Assembly: GCA_937885235.1 (NCBI GenBank) | Contig: CAKZZK010000311.1 | Span: 1 to 21,854, forward strand | Length of the DNA stretch: 21,854 bases | Reading direction: 5' to 3' | From: an uncultured Treponema sp. | GTDB taxonomy: Bacteria; Spirochaetota; Spirochaetia; Treponematales; Treponemataceae | In this document: positions 15,656-21,854 of the stretch, in pieces | How positions within the stretch are numbered: position 1 is the first letter of the stretch | Layout: the number at the start of each line of letters is the position of its first letter | Notes under the pieces: model-generated | What the model saw: only the letters and a program-made list of their open reading frames with translations | What the model was told of the DNA's origin: nothing | Database searches by the model: none | Translations under genes and position numbers: made by a program

Positions 15656-15681
15656 GAAAGCCCCAAGATTTCAGGGCTTTC
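15656..15681 (-). promoter_or_regulatory. Inverted repeat in the groES leader (not CIRCE)
   Basis: GAAAGCCC (15656-15663) and GGGCTTTC (15674-15681) form a perfect 8-bp inverted repeat around ten bases, just after the predicted transcription start. It sits where HrcA/CIRCE operators lie in other heat-shock operons but does not match CIRCE (TTAGCACTC-N9-GAGTGCTAA). It could be a different operator or an RNA hairpin. Confidence 0.55.
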
Positions 15682-15695
15682 ATTTATTATCCATT

Positions 15696-15724
15696 AATCT
15701 AATAAAAAAGCAGCGGAACGTCAA
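15696..15724 (-). promoter_or_regulatory. Sigma-70-type promoter of groES
   Basis: On the minus strand TTGACG (15724-15719), 17 bases, then TAGATT (15701-15696). The -35 box begins three bases after the stop codon of the upstream TPR gene, so groES can be made independently of the nusB-TPR unit. Confidence 0.6.
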
Positions 15725-15726
15725 AT

Positions 15727-17667
15727 TTATTTGCCGTCTTGAATTCTCTTGAGCAGGAGATGGGCACGGTTGTGGGAGGGATTGAGGGAAAGTGCGTACT
15801 GCAATGAGCGCACCGCATCCTTGCTGTTGCCCGCCGCATGGCATTCTGCCGCTATGCGATAGAGGATTTCCGCCCGCAGACGCACCTCCGTCGCACGGGA
15901 AGAAGCGCGGTTCAGCAGCTCCAAGGCATCCGCATGCCTGTTGTAGCCCGCATGAACATTGGCAAGGTTCACATAGGCACCGGTCACTGCGTCATTTTGC
16001 CCCGCGGTGTTCAGCATGGGGCTCCGCGCGGTATACTTTTCAAGGATATGGGAGTAAAGCTCCTGCGCCACCGGATAGCGCTTGTCATAGGCGGCAAGAT
16101 ACGCCGCAACTTCGCACTCCCAGAGGTTCAGGCGCTGCGGGTCAGCAAGCACGTCATCAGCTTCCTCGCCCTCTTTGCCGTAGGAAGCGAGAACAGCAGA
16201 GCGAAAGAGCTTTCGGGCGCTCGGCACATCGTCGTTGGCGATGAGCGTCACTATAACGTAGTGCAGCACCTCTGCGGGATAGAGAGACGGACCAATTTCG
16301 TTCTCTTCGAGCAGCTTCCACACGCGGGAAGCTTTCAGCGTCTTTTCTTCCCCCCGCTCAGGTTCAGCCCGCATGATTTCCTTGAGCACGACAAGCGAGG
16401 GATTGCTCTCCTCCGCCAGAGCCGCGTCGATGCGGGCTATCACATCGGAAAACGCCACCACAGGCACAGCATCCCGCGCCTCCATTCCCATAGAGCGAAG
16501 ACCGGCAGAGCGCAGCGAGCGTGCCAAGCTGTCTTCCTCCGGCCGCCTCTGGGATTCAATGGCATATTCCCCGTATGCGGCAAGCCCCGGCTCATATGTG
16601 GGGTAGTAATTTATCAGCTCATAGAGCTTTTCATACTGCGCGGCAGGATCACCGGAATCCCTTGCGTAGAGCGCCGTATTCATAAACAGCAGGGGCAGCA
16701 CCCGCCCAAGGTCCGGCGTCTTGTCCTGAATGAAAGCGTCCATATAGGGCGAAGAGGAATCGAGAATCTTTTCGCGCATTGCCTGCGCAGAAGCGTCGTC
16801 GCCCAGAACGTAATAGGCATCAGATTCAAGCGCCCGCAGTTCAATGGCGGAGCGTATGTCATTTGAGGCATCGAGGGAGTCAGCCTTCAGCAGCATGGCA
16901 AGGCTTTCCGCGTAGTTTCCGCTGTCGTAATACACCAAGCCCCAGAAGAGCGCGTCGCGGAAGGTGTCGGCATCCTGCGGGCAGAGGGCGGCGGCGTCCG
17001 CATAACGGCCGTCCTCCATCAGCAAAGCAGCGGCATTCACCACCCACTTTGTAATTCCCGAGCCTTTGAAGGCATCCGTATAGATGGGAATAAAACGCCT
17101 GTCCAAAAAGAGGGAAGGAGACTCCTCTCCCTCGGGAGAGCGTTTCTTTTGCTTTTTCTTGAAGAGTTTTTTTGACGCAAAGAGGGAATCCGCGTCCCAC
17201 TCGCTGGAAGCCGCATAGCGCATAAAGGCTTCCGCATACACAGAACCGTAGTCAGAGCCGGAAAGCTTCGCGGTCTTCTTTACCGCCTCACGCACCCTGT
17301 CCTGCCGCAAAAGCAAATTGCCGTAGATTGCAAGGATTTCCTTGCTGTCAGGGAATTTCTTCATCGAGCGCACAAGGCTCTGCTCAGCCTTTTTCTGCTC
17401 ACCAAGCACCATATAGCGCTTGTAGATGCCGATGCGGTCATACATGGCGAGCGCCCGATTCTCTATCTTTTCCAAAGATTCGAGCGCCTGCACCATGTCT
17501 CCCTGCTGAATATAGGTATCGATTAAATCAAGCTCGGTGGCTATTGAAGCTCCCTCATAGTGGGAGGAACGCAAGCGTTTCGCTACCGCCAAGCCCCCCA
17601 CCGCAAGGGCAGCCAAGACCACAATGAGAAGGATAACAATTATAATCCGATGTTTTTTACCATTCAA
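15727..17667 (-). CDS. Membrane-anchored TPR-repeat protein
   Basis: A protein of 646 residues with a basic N-terminus (MNGKKHR), one hydrophobic anchor at 8-29, and a long helical region of tetratricopeptide-like repeats exposed on the far side of the inner membrane. The repeats are clearest at the N-terminal end (about 45-130: QQGDMVQALESLEKIENRA, EQKKAEQSLVRSMKKFPDS) and the C-terminal end (about 570-640: YNRHADALELLNRASS, NSKDAVRSLQYALSLNPSHN). The partner is unknown; TPR proteins of this sort usually scaffold complexes. The start is TTG at 17667, overlapping the nusB stop as TTGA; no in-frame ATG exists before the anchor. T. pallidum has, as I recall, a hypothetical gene in this slot between nusB and groES. 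Confidence 0.85.
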   Translation of the reverse strand: MNGKKHRIIIVILLIVVLAALAVGGLAVAKRLRSSHYEGASIATELDLIDTYIQQGDMVQALESLEKIENRALAMYDRIGIYKRYMVLGEQKKAEQSLVRSMKKFPDSKEILAIYGNLLLRQDRVREAVKKTAKLSGSDYGSVYAEAFMRYAASSEWDADSLFASKKLFKKKQKKRSPEGEESPSLFLDRRFIPIYTDAFKGSGITKWVVNAAALLMEDGRYADAAALCPQDADTFRDALFWGLVYYDSGNYAESLAMLLKADSLDASNDIRSAIELRALESDAYYVLGDDASAQAMREKILDSSSPYMDAFIQDKTPDLGRVLPLLFMNTALYARDSGDPAAQYEKLYELINYYPTYEPGLAAYGEYAIESQRRPEEDSLARSLRSAGLRSMGMEARDAVPVVAFSDVIARIDAALAEESNPSLVVLKEIMRAEPERGEEKTLKASRVWKLLEENEIGPSLYPAEVLHYVIVTLIANDDVPSARKLFRSAVLASYGKEGEEADDVLADPQRLNLWECEVAAYLAAYDKRYPVAQELYSHILEKYTARSPMLNTAGQNDAVTGAYVNLANVHAGYNRHADALELLNRASSRATEVRLRAEILYRIAAECHAAGNSKDAVRSLQYALSLNPSHNRAHLLLKRIQDGK

Positions 17668-18098
17668 GTCCGTAACTCTTTATTCACATTATCGAGCAAT
17701 GCGTTGATGAACTTGAAGGAATTCCCCTCTCCGTAGTTCTTTGCTATGGTAATCCCCTCGTCTATGATGATGCTCGCGTCTATTTCCTTCTGGAAAAGGA
17801 GCGAGTACACGCTGATGCGGAGTATTGCCAAAGACACCCTGTGCATATCCGCGATAGTGCGGTCCTCTTTCAGATGCCGCTCTATCGCAGCATCTATTTC
17901 AGCAAGATGGTTTATCGTACCAGCTATGAGGATGCGCGCGAAATCCTGCGTGTCCTGAGGGAGGGGGGCAGGATCATCTTCCTCGCCCTCCTCAGATACA
18001 TGCCAAGTCAATGACAGAAGCTCTTCAAGGCTCTTTCCTCCCAGATCATAGGCGTAAAGAGCCTGAAAAGCTAAAACACGTCCTTTTTTCCGTGACAA
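17664..18098 (-). CDS. nusB: Transcription antitermination factor NusB
   Basis: An all-helical RNA-binding protein that with NusE (S10) binds boxA and assembles the antitermination complex on rRNA operons. The 144-residue length is typical. It has the N-terminal RKKGRVLAFQALYAYD, the central helix region with INHLAEIDAAIERHL, and the conserved C-terminal block RVSLAILRISVYSLLF followed by ASIIIDEGITIAKNYGEGNSFKFINALLDNV, which is diagnostic. The start is TTG at 18098: an in-frame TAA immediately precedes it and the domain begins at once, so no other start is possible. Its Shine-Dalgarno is weak. It lies nine bases after the SurA-like gene and overlaps the TPR gene. Confidence 0.96.
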   Translation of the reverse strand: MSRKKGRVLAFQALYAYDLGGKSLEELLSLTWHVSEEGEEDDPAPLPQDTQDFARILIAGTINHLAEIDAAIERHLKEDRTIADMHRVSLAILRISVYSLLFQKEIDASIIIDEGITIAKNYGEGNSFKFINALLDNVNKELRT

Positions 18099-18107
18099 TT
18101 AGCTTGC

Positions 18108-19196
18108 CTACCAGTTTTCCAAAACCTTGTCGAGGGAAGAACCAGTCTTCCTGCGGTCTACGTTAGCCTTGGTATCAAGCCCCTTGGCAAGCTCCTGTGC
18201 AGAAGTGGACAGGAACTGGCTCTGCTTCTGCGCGGTCAGACGCTGCTTGATGAAGTCATACACCGTCACCGTTGAATCGGGCTCAACGATGTCGCTCAGC
18301 TCAAGCATCTTTGCCGCATACTTGTCGATTACGACGTAGAACTGGTAGTCGCGGTCAGTCACGCTCAGCTCGCCGACATAGCCCTTGTTCCTGCCAAAAA
18401 GCTCAATCAGCTTATCATAAGTCCAGCCGAGGCGCTGCGCCATCTCAGAAGACTTCTGTATGATAAGATAGTCTGCCTGATACTTCTTGCCGTTGTCAGT
18501 GGAAGAGCGGATTTTCAGCTCTGTTCCCGGACCGCCGCTCTTGTACTGGGCAAGCAGTCCCTCTGCCGCAGTCTTTGCCGCCGGCGCGTCAGAGCCCTTC
18601 GGCACGACCACAAGGAAGAGCTTCATCATATCGCTCCACACAAACTGGGCGCGGTTCATCTCATACGCCTGACGGATTTCGGCATCCGTCGCCGCAACCT
18701 GCCACAGGGCATCCTGAGACTTTGCAAAGACATAGCGCTGGGCTATCAGCTGGTTCCGAAGATACTCTTTATACTCGGCAAGCGTCATATTCGTGCGGTC
18801 TTTGATGTACTCGGCAAGCGTCTTGCCTGTCTGGCGCTGAATAAAGTCGTTAAGCTGTGCCTCAGTCACCTGCTGGCCAAGCTGCTGGCTGAATGTGCTC
18901 AGGAAGGCGGCATTCACATCGCTGTCTGAAATCGTAATACCCTCTTTTGCGGCAGCCTGCACCACCAGCTTCTCAGAGATGAGAGAGTCAAGCACCTGCT
19001 TCTTCTGCTCAACAGTCAGCTTTTCCACGCCGGTCTCAATCTTCAGGAACTCCACACGGGAACGCAACTGCTTAAGCGTAATGGTCTCCTGCTTGTCCAG
19101 CTTGATGACTGCCAGCGGAGTTAAATCACTGCTCTGTGCAAACACGGAAGCAGCCATTGCAAGGAAAAAGCTTATTCCAATTAAAATACGTTTCAT
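18108..19196 (-). CDS. Exported SurA-like chaperone/peptidyl-prolyl isomerase-family protein
   Basis: A 362-residue protein with a clear signal peptide (MKRILIGISFFLAMAASVFA, cleavage probably after A20), hence periplasmic. Residues about 35-190 resemble the SurA N-terminal chaperone domain: LRSRVEFLKIETG, KKQVLDSLISEKLVVQAAAKEGITISDSDVNAAF, then LAEYKEYLRNQLIAQRYV. The C-terminal half (about 200-310) is where a PpiC/parvulin domain would sit, but the match is weak and I cannot confirm catalytic residues. It probably helps outer-membrane protein folding. T. pallidum has, as I recall, a related antigen (Tpn39b) next to alaS. SD GAGGA lies seven bases before ATG. It follows alaS after 108 bases. 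Confidence 0.8.
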   Translation of the reverse strand: MKRILIGISFFLAMAASVFAQSSDLTPLAVIKLDKQETITLKQLRSRVEFLKIETGVEKLTVEQKKQVLDSLISEKLVVQAAAKEGITISDSDVNAAFLSTFSQQLGQQVTEAQLNDFIQRQTGKTLAEYIKDRTNMTLAEYKEYLRNQLIAQRYVFAKSQDALWQVAATDAEIRQAYEMNRAQFVWSDMMKLFLVVVPKGSDAPAAKTAAEGLLAQYKSGGPGTELKIRSSTDNGKKYQADYLIIQKSSEMAQRLGWTYDKLIELFGRNKGYVGELSVTDRDYQFYVVIDKYAAKMLELSDIVEPDSTVTVYDFIKQRLTAQKQSQFLSTSAQELAKGLDTKANVDRRKTGSSLDKVLENW

Positions 19197-19276
19197 ACAA
19201 AATCCTCGTTCTTACTGAAATTTAAGGCACAGGCGGATAACTGCGCCATCCTACTTCATAAAAACAAACCGTTTAG

Positions 19277-19310
19277 AAATAAATTTGTTACACATTCGCA
19301 AAATTTATTT
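19277..19310 (-). repeat. AT-only inverted repeat at the alaS 3' end
   Basis: AAATAAATTT (19277-19286) and AAATTTATTT (19301-19310) form a ten-base inverted repeat around 14 bases, spanning the alaS stop codon. It is a weak hairpin with a poor U-run, so at most a weak terminator between alaS and the SurA-like gene. Confidence 0.35.
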
Positions 19311-21137
19311 ATCCAACGGCAGCCCGCCCTCTATGGTGGCGCGTATACGGCGCACCCCCGCAGAAGACGACTGCTCTTTTGCAATGTGGAAATGCCCAAT
19401 CTGCGCCGTATGCTGAACATGCGGTCCGCCGCAGACCTCTTTGCTGAACCACGAATCCGTGGCGCCGATAGTATATACCTTCACCTGGCTGTCGTATTTT
19501 TCGCCAAACAGAGCCCGCGCGCCAGACTTTTTTGCCTCTTCCAGCGGGAGGACCTCCATCGTCACGGGCAAATCCTTCTGAATCTGCTCGTTCACGATGT
19601 CCTCCACCTTCTGAATTTCCTCTTTAGTCATAGCGCGGTGGAAGCTAAAGTCAAAGCGCATCCTTTCGGGAGTGATGTTGGAGCCCTTCTGAGCAACCTC
19701 GTCTCCGAGCACCTGCACAAGCGCCGCCTGCAGCAAGTGCGTGGCGGTATGGTACTTCGTCGTCACCTCGCTGTGGTCTCCAAGACCGCCCTTGAAGGTT
19801 CCGGCAGAGAGCGTGCGGCTCTCCTCCTGATGCTTCTTCTCCTCAGCCTTGAAGCCCTCGACGTCCACCGTCATCCCGTTTTCCTTTGCCATCTCCTCGG
19901 TAATCTCGATGGGAAAGCCGAAGGTATCATAGAGGCGGAAAGCGACACGTCCGGGGATTATCTTCTTTGGATTTTTCTGCAGGTTGGGCAGAAGCTTCTG
20001 GAACTCGCCTTCGCCTGCCCGCAGCGTCTTGCCAAAGCGTTCCTCTTCAAGCGCAAGCTGCTCCTTGATGAAAGCCGCATGCTCTGCAAGCTCCGGATAT
20101 GCCTCCGTGTACTCAGCGATGATTATTTCCGCGGGCTTTGAAAGGAAGCAGCCTTCAATGCCAAGCTTGCGCCCGTAGCGCACGGCACGGCGGATGATGC
20201 GCCGCAGGATATAGCCGGCTCCCGTGCGGGCGGGAGTCACTGCCTGCGGGTCTCCCAGAATGAAGGTGGCTGTGCGCGCATGGTCAGCGATGATGCGGAT
20301 TGCCGCGTCATCAGAAGCATTTGCGCCGTAGTTCTTGCCGGAAAGCCCTTCAATGCACTGTATAATAGGAAGAAAAACATCCGTCTCATACACGGACTTC
20401 TGCCCGTTCAGCACGGACACCGTGCGTTCCACGCCCATTCCCGTATCAACGCACTTGCGTTCCATCTCGTTGTAATGTCCCTGAGCATCTTTATTGTAGC
20501 CCATGAACACATTGTTCCAGATTTCAAGGTATTTGCCGCAGTGGCAGCCGGGCCTGCAATCTGGACCGCACTTGGGCTGCCCGTTGTCATAGAAAATCTC
20601 TGTATCTGGACCGCAGGGACCGGTCTGTCCGGCAGGTCCCCACCAGTTGTCGGCACGGGGCAGGAAGAAAATATGGTCCCGCGGAATGCCCATAGACTCC
20701 CAGCAGGCGGCAGCTTCCTCATCACGGGGAATAACGGTGCCGTCGGCTTCTTCGCCTGCAAAGACTGTTACATTCATCTTTTCTTTCGGGATATTCAAAT
20801 AGTCAGGAGAAGTGAGAAATTCATAGCTATACGCGATAGATTCTTTTTTAAAATATGAACCGAGGCTCCAGTTGCCGAGCATCTCAAAAAAGGTCAGGTG
20901 GCTCGCATCGCCCACGGAATCAATGTCACCTGTGCGCACGCATTTCTGATAATCCGTAAGCCTCTTGCCTGCGGGATGCGGTTCGCCGAGCAAATAGGGA
21001 ACAAGAGGCTGCATACCTGCCGTCGTAAACAAAACTGTCGGGTCATTGTTCGGAAGCAGGGATTTTCCGCTTATCTCCACGTGCTCCTTAGACTTAAAAA
21101 AATTAATGTACTTAGAACGCAATTCGTTTACAGTCAT
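19305..21137 (-). CDS. alaS: Alanyl-tRNA synthetase, short form without the C-terminal (C-Ala) domain
   Basis: A class II synthetase that charges tRNA-Ala and clears mischarged Ser/Gly. In 610 residues it has the catalytic core (MQPLVPYLLGEPHPAGKRL, FFEMLGNWSLGSYFKKE), the tRNA-recognition helices, and the editing domain, whose zinc ligands are seen as H463-TAT-H467 and C569-GGP-H573 (usual motif CGGTH, here P for T). The usual enzyme is about 870 residues; the C-terminal oligomerisation/tRNA-elbow domain is absent. There is no frameshift: the protein ends just after the editing domain, as in Borrelia and Treponema. A strong promoter predicts transcription starting three bases before the ATG and there is no Shine-Dalgarno, so the mRNA is probably leaderless. 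Confidence 0.96.
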   Translation of the reverse strand: MTVNELRSKYINFFKSKEHVEISGKSLLPNNDPTVLFTTAGMQPLVPYLLGEPHPAGKRLTDYQKCVRTGDIDSVGDASHLTFFEMLGNWSLGSYFKKESIAYSYEFLTSPDYLNIPKEKMNVTVFAGEEADGTVIPRDEEAAACWESMGIPRDHIFFLPRADNWWGPAGQTGPCGPDTEIFYDNGQPKCGPDCRPGCHCGKYLEIWNNVFMGYNKDAQGHYNEMERKCVDTGMGVERTVSVLNGQKSVYETDVFLPIIQCIEGLSGKNYGANASDDAAIRIIADHARTATFILGDPQAVTPARTGAGYILRRIIRRAVRYGRKLGIEGCFLSKPAEIIIAEYTEAYPELAEHAAFIKEQLALEEERFGKTLRAGEGEFQKLLPNLQKNPKKIIPGRVAFRLYDTFGFPIEITEEMAKENGMTVDVEGFKAEEKKHQEESRTLSAGTFKGGLGDHSEVTTKYHTATHLLQAALVQVLGDEVAQKGSNITPERMRFDFSFHRAMTKEEIQKVEDIVNEQIQKDLPVTMEVLPLEEAKKSGARALFGEKYDSQVKVYTIGATDSWFSKEVCGGPHVQHTAQIGHFHIAKEQSSSAGVRRIRATIEGGLPLDK

Positions 21138-21146
21138 AGTTACTGT

Positions 21147-21175
21147 ATAGTAGTTGATAACAAGGATTTAGTCAA
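21147..21175 (-). promoter_or_regulatory. Sigma-70-type promoter of alaS, abutting the loaP-like stop codon
   Basis: On the minus strand TTGACT (21175-21170), 17 bases, then TACTAT (21152-21147). The -35 box starts on the base after the loaP-like stop. The predicted start is near 21140, three bases before the ATG at 21137. Confidence 0.7.
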
Positions 21176-21736
21176 TCATTCTGCTTTTTTATCTTTCTCC
21201 TCAGGAGCCTGAGTTATCAGCTCATAGCCAAGGACAAGGGTATTTATACTCCCGCAGAAATCAAGCTTTACCGTTACGCGCTGCTTGCGGCGGTCTACCT
21301 TCAAAATCTTTCCAAATTTTCCCTTTGCAAAGCCATCTACAATCTCTATGCGGTCATTTTCATCAAAACGCGCCTTGGAGAAGCCGGACGTCTCTCCAAA
21401 ACGCAGCAGATGGTGCATGATTTCCAAGTCCCTCCCGTAGAGCGCGACCCGATTTGTATTGCTGCTCAAAAAATGATAGAAATACTTTACCTTGCGGATT
21501 TCCTCGAAGAGATAGTTGTCCAGCTCGCCGTTTACCCCCATAAAAATGTAGCCGGGAAACAGCGGCGGAACGATAACACGACCGTTTTCCTTGCCACCGA
21601 TGCGCAGTTTCCGTTTGAAACACCAAAACTGCGTGCTCGAAGCCTGTTCCAGATGCGAGGATTTCATTTTTTCTAATGCATCGGCTTTGAATTCTTCTTC
21701 AAAGCCCGTCCGCACCATGATGCAATAGTAGTTCAT
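21176..21736 (-). CDS. loaP: LoaP-like NusG paralogue (specialised transcription antiterminator)
   Basis: A 186-residue protein of the NusG superfamily. The start MNYYCIMVRTGFEEEFK carries the V-x-TG-x-E signature typical of LoaP; the NGN domain runs to about 105 with the conserved PPLFPGYIFMG (57-67). A KOW domain is at about 125-160 (NDRIEIVDGFAKGKFGKILKVD). Such proteins bind RNA polymerase and let it read through terminators of chosen operons; LoaP recognises leader RNA hairpins and is known in Firmicutes, Actinobacteria and spirochaetes. Housekeeping NusG is possible but less likely, since the secE-nusG-rplK context is absent. Its targets are unknown; the terminator-bearing leaders of glnN and amt are candidates by inference only. 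It has a near-consensus promoter, no Shine-Dalgarno, and a probable leaderless mRNA. Confidence 0.82.
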   Translation of the reverse strand: MNYYCIMVRTGFEEEFKADALEKMKSSHLEQASSTQFWCFKRKLRIGGKENGRVIVPPLFPGYIFMGVNGELDNYLFEEIRKVKYFYHFLSSNTNRVALYGRDLEIMHHLLRFGETSGFSKARFDENDRIEIVDGFAKGKFGKILKVDRRKQRVTVKLDFCGSINTLVLGYELITQAPEEKDKKAE

Positions 21737-21744
21737 AACAGCGG

Positions 21745-21773
21745 ATTATATCATAGTATTTAAATAATGACAA
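21745..21773 (-). promoter_or_regulatory. Near-consensus promoter of the loaP-like gene
   Basis: On the minus strand TTGTCA (21773-21768), 17 bases, then the perfect TATAAT (21750-21745). The predicted start is near 21738, two bases before the ATG at 21736. The upstream region is A/T-rich (possible UP element) and the 54-bp terminal repeat begins 27 bases upstream of the -35 box. Confidence 0.75.
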
Positions 21774-21800
21774 TGCTTTTTTTGAATAAAAATACCCCCC

Positions 21801-21854
21801 TATTATTCGTAAGGGAATTTGTCGCAAGAATTCGAAAGCGACTTTGTCGTATAT
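21801..21854. repeat. Right copy of 54-bp terminal inverted repeat
   Basis: The exact reverse complement of bases 1-54. The stretch between it and the loaP-like promoter (21774-21800) includes a run of six C (21795-21800) and holds no gene. Confidence 0.97.

Noticed and set aside
15656..15681. CIRCE operator at groES
   Set aside because: The position is right, but neither arm matches the TTAGCACTC/GAGTGCTAA consensus.
1..21854. Linear replicon with hairpin telomeres, as in Borrelia, suggested by terminal inverted repeats in a spirochaete
   Set aside because: The window carries core chromosomal genes in a conserved treponemal order, and treponemal chromosomes are circular. The 54-bp identity with a sharp edge fits a contig breaking in a repeat better.

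Overview
The window looks like a chromosomal segment from a spirochaete, most likely a host-associated (rumen or gut) Treponema of moderate GC. The reasons are the gene set and order loaP-like, alaS, SurA-like lipoprotein/periplasmic protein, nusB, TPR protein, lone groES, group-2 sigma factor, which is close to the order I recall for Treponema pallidum; an alanyl-tRNA synthetase lacking its C-terminal domain, as in Borrelia and Treponema; and a poly-G tract inside a lipoprotein gene, a treponemal style of phase variation. The assignment is from memory of these families, not from a database search.

Layout. Left block (1-4162, plus strand): type III glutamine synthetase (glnN), then an ammonium channel fused to a PII signalling domain. 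Each is preceded by a long hairpin with a U-run ending a few bases before its Shine-Dalgarno, so both nitrogen-assimilation genes appear to be controlled by transcription termination in their leaders. Middle (4172-7477, minus strand): a DEAD-box RNA helicase with a structured leader, then an AT-rich, unrecognised lipoprotein gene whose reading frame is broken by a run of eight G. Plus-strand replication/repair block (7761-14198): dnaE, a two-domain YggT membrane protein and recG, tightly spaced. Right block (14213-21736, all minus strand, transcribed right to left): LoaP-like NusG paralogue, alaS, SurA-like chaperone, nusB, membrane-anchored TPR protein, groES and a group-2 sigma-70 factor. 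Several internal promoters are visible, so this is a set of transcription units and not one operon.

The most interesting signals are regulatory. (1) The lipoprotein gene has two start codons in different frames sharing one Shine-Dalgarno, upstream of a G8 tract, so tract length should switch both on/off state and N-terminus. (2) The glnN and amt leaders share the same terminator-before-SD design, and a LoaP-type antiterminator is encoded at the other end of the window. (3) The sigma-factor gene has a well-spaced sigma-54 promoter, which suggests an RpoN-to-RpoS-like cascade as in Borrelia. (4) alaS and loaP have good promoters whose predicted start points lie only 2-3 bases before ATG, with no Shine-Dalgarno, so they are probably leaderless. 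(5) The window ends in a perfect 54-bp inverted repeat, and each copy lies exactly 27 bases from the -35 box of the adjacent promoter. It may simply be where an assembly broke in a repeat, but the equal spacing deserves a look.

No rRNA, tRNA, CRISPR array, transposase or integrase was seen.
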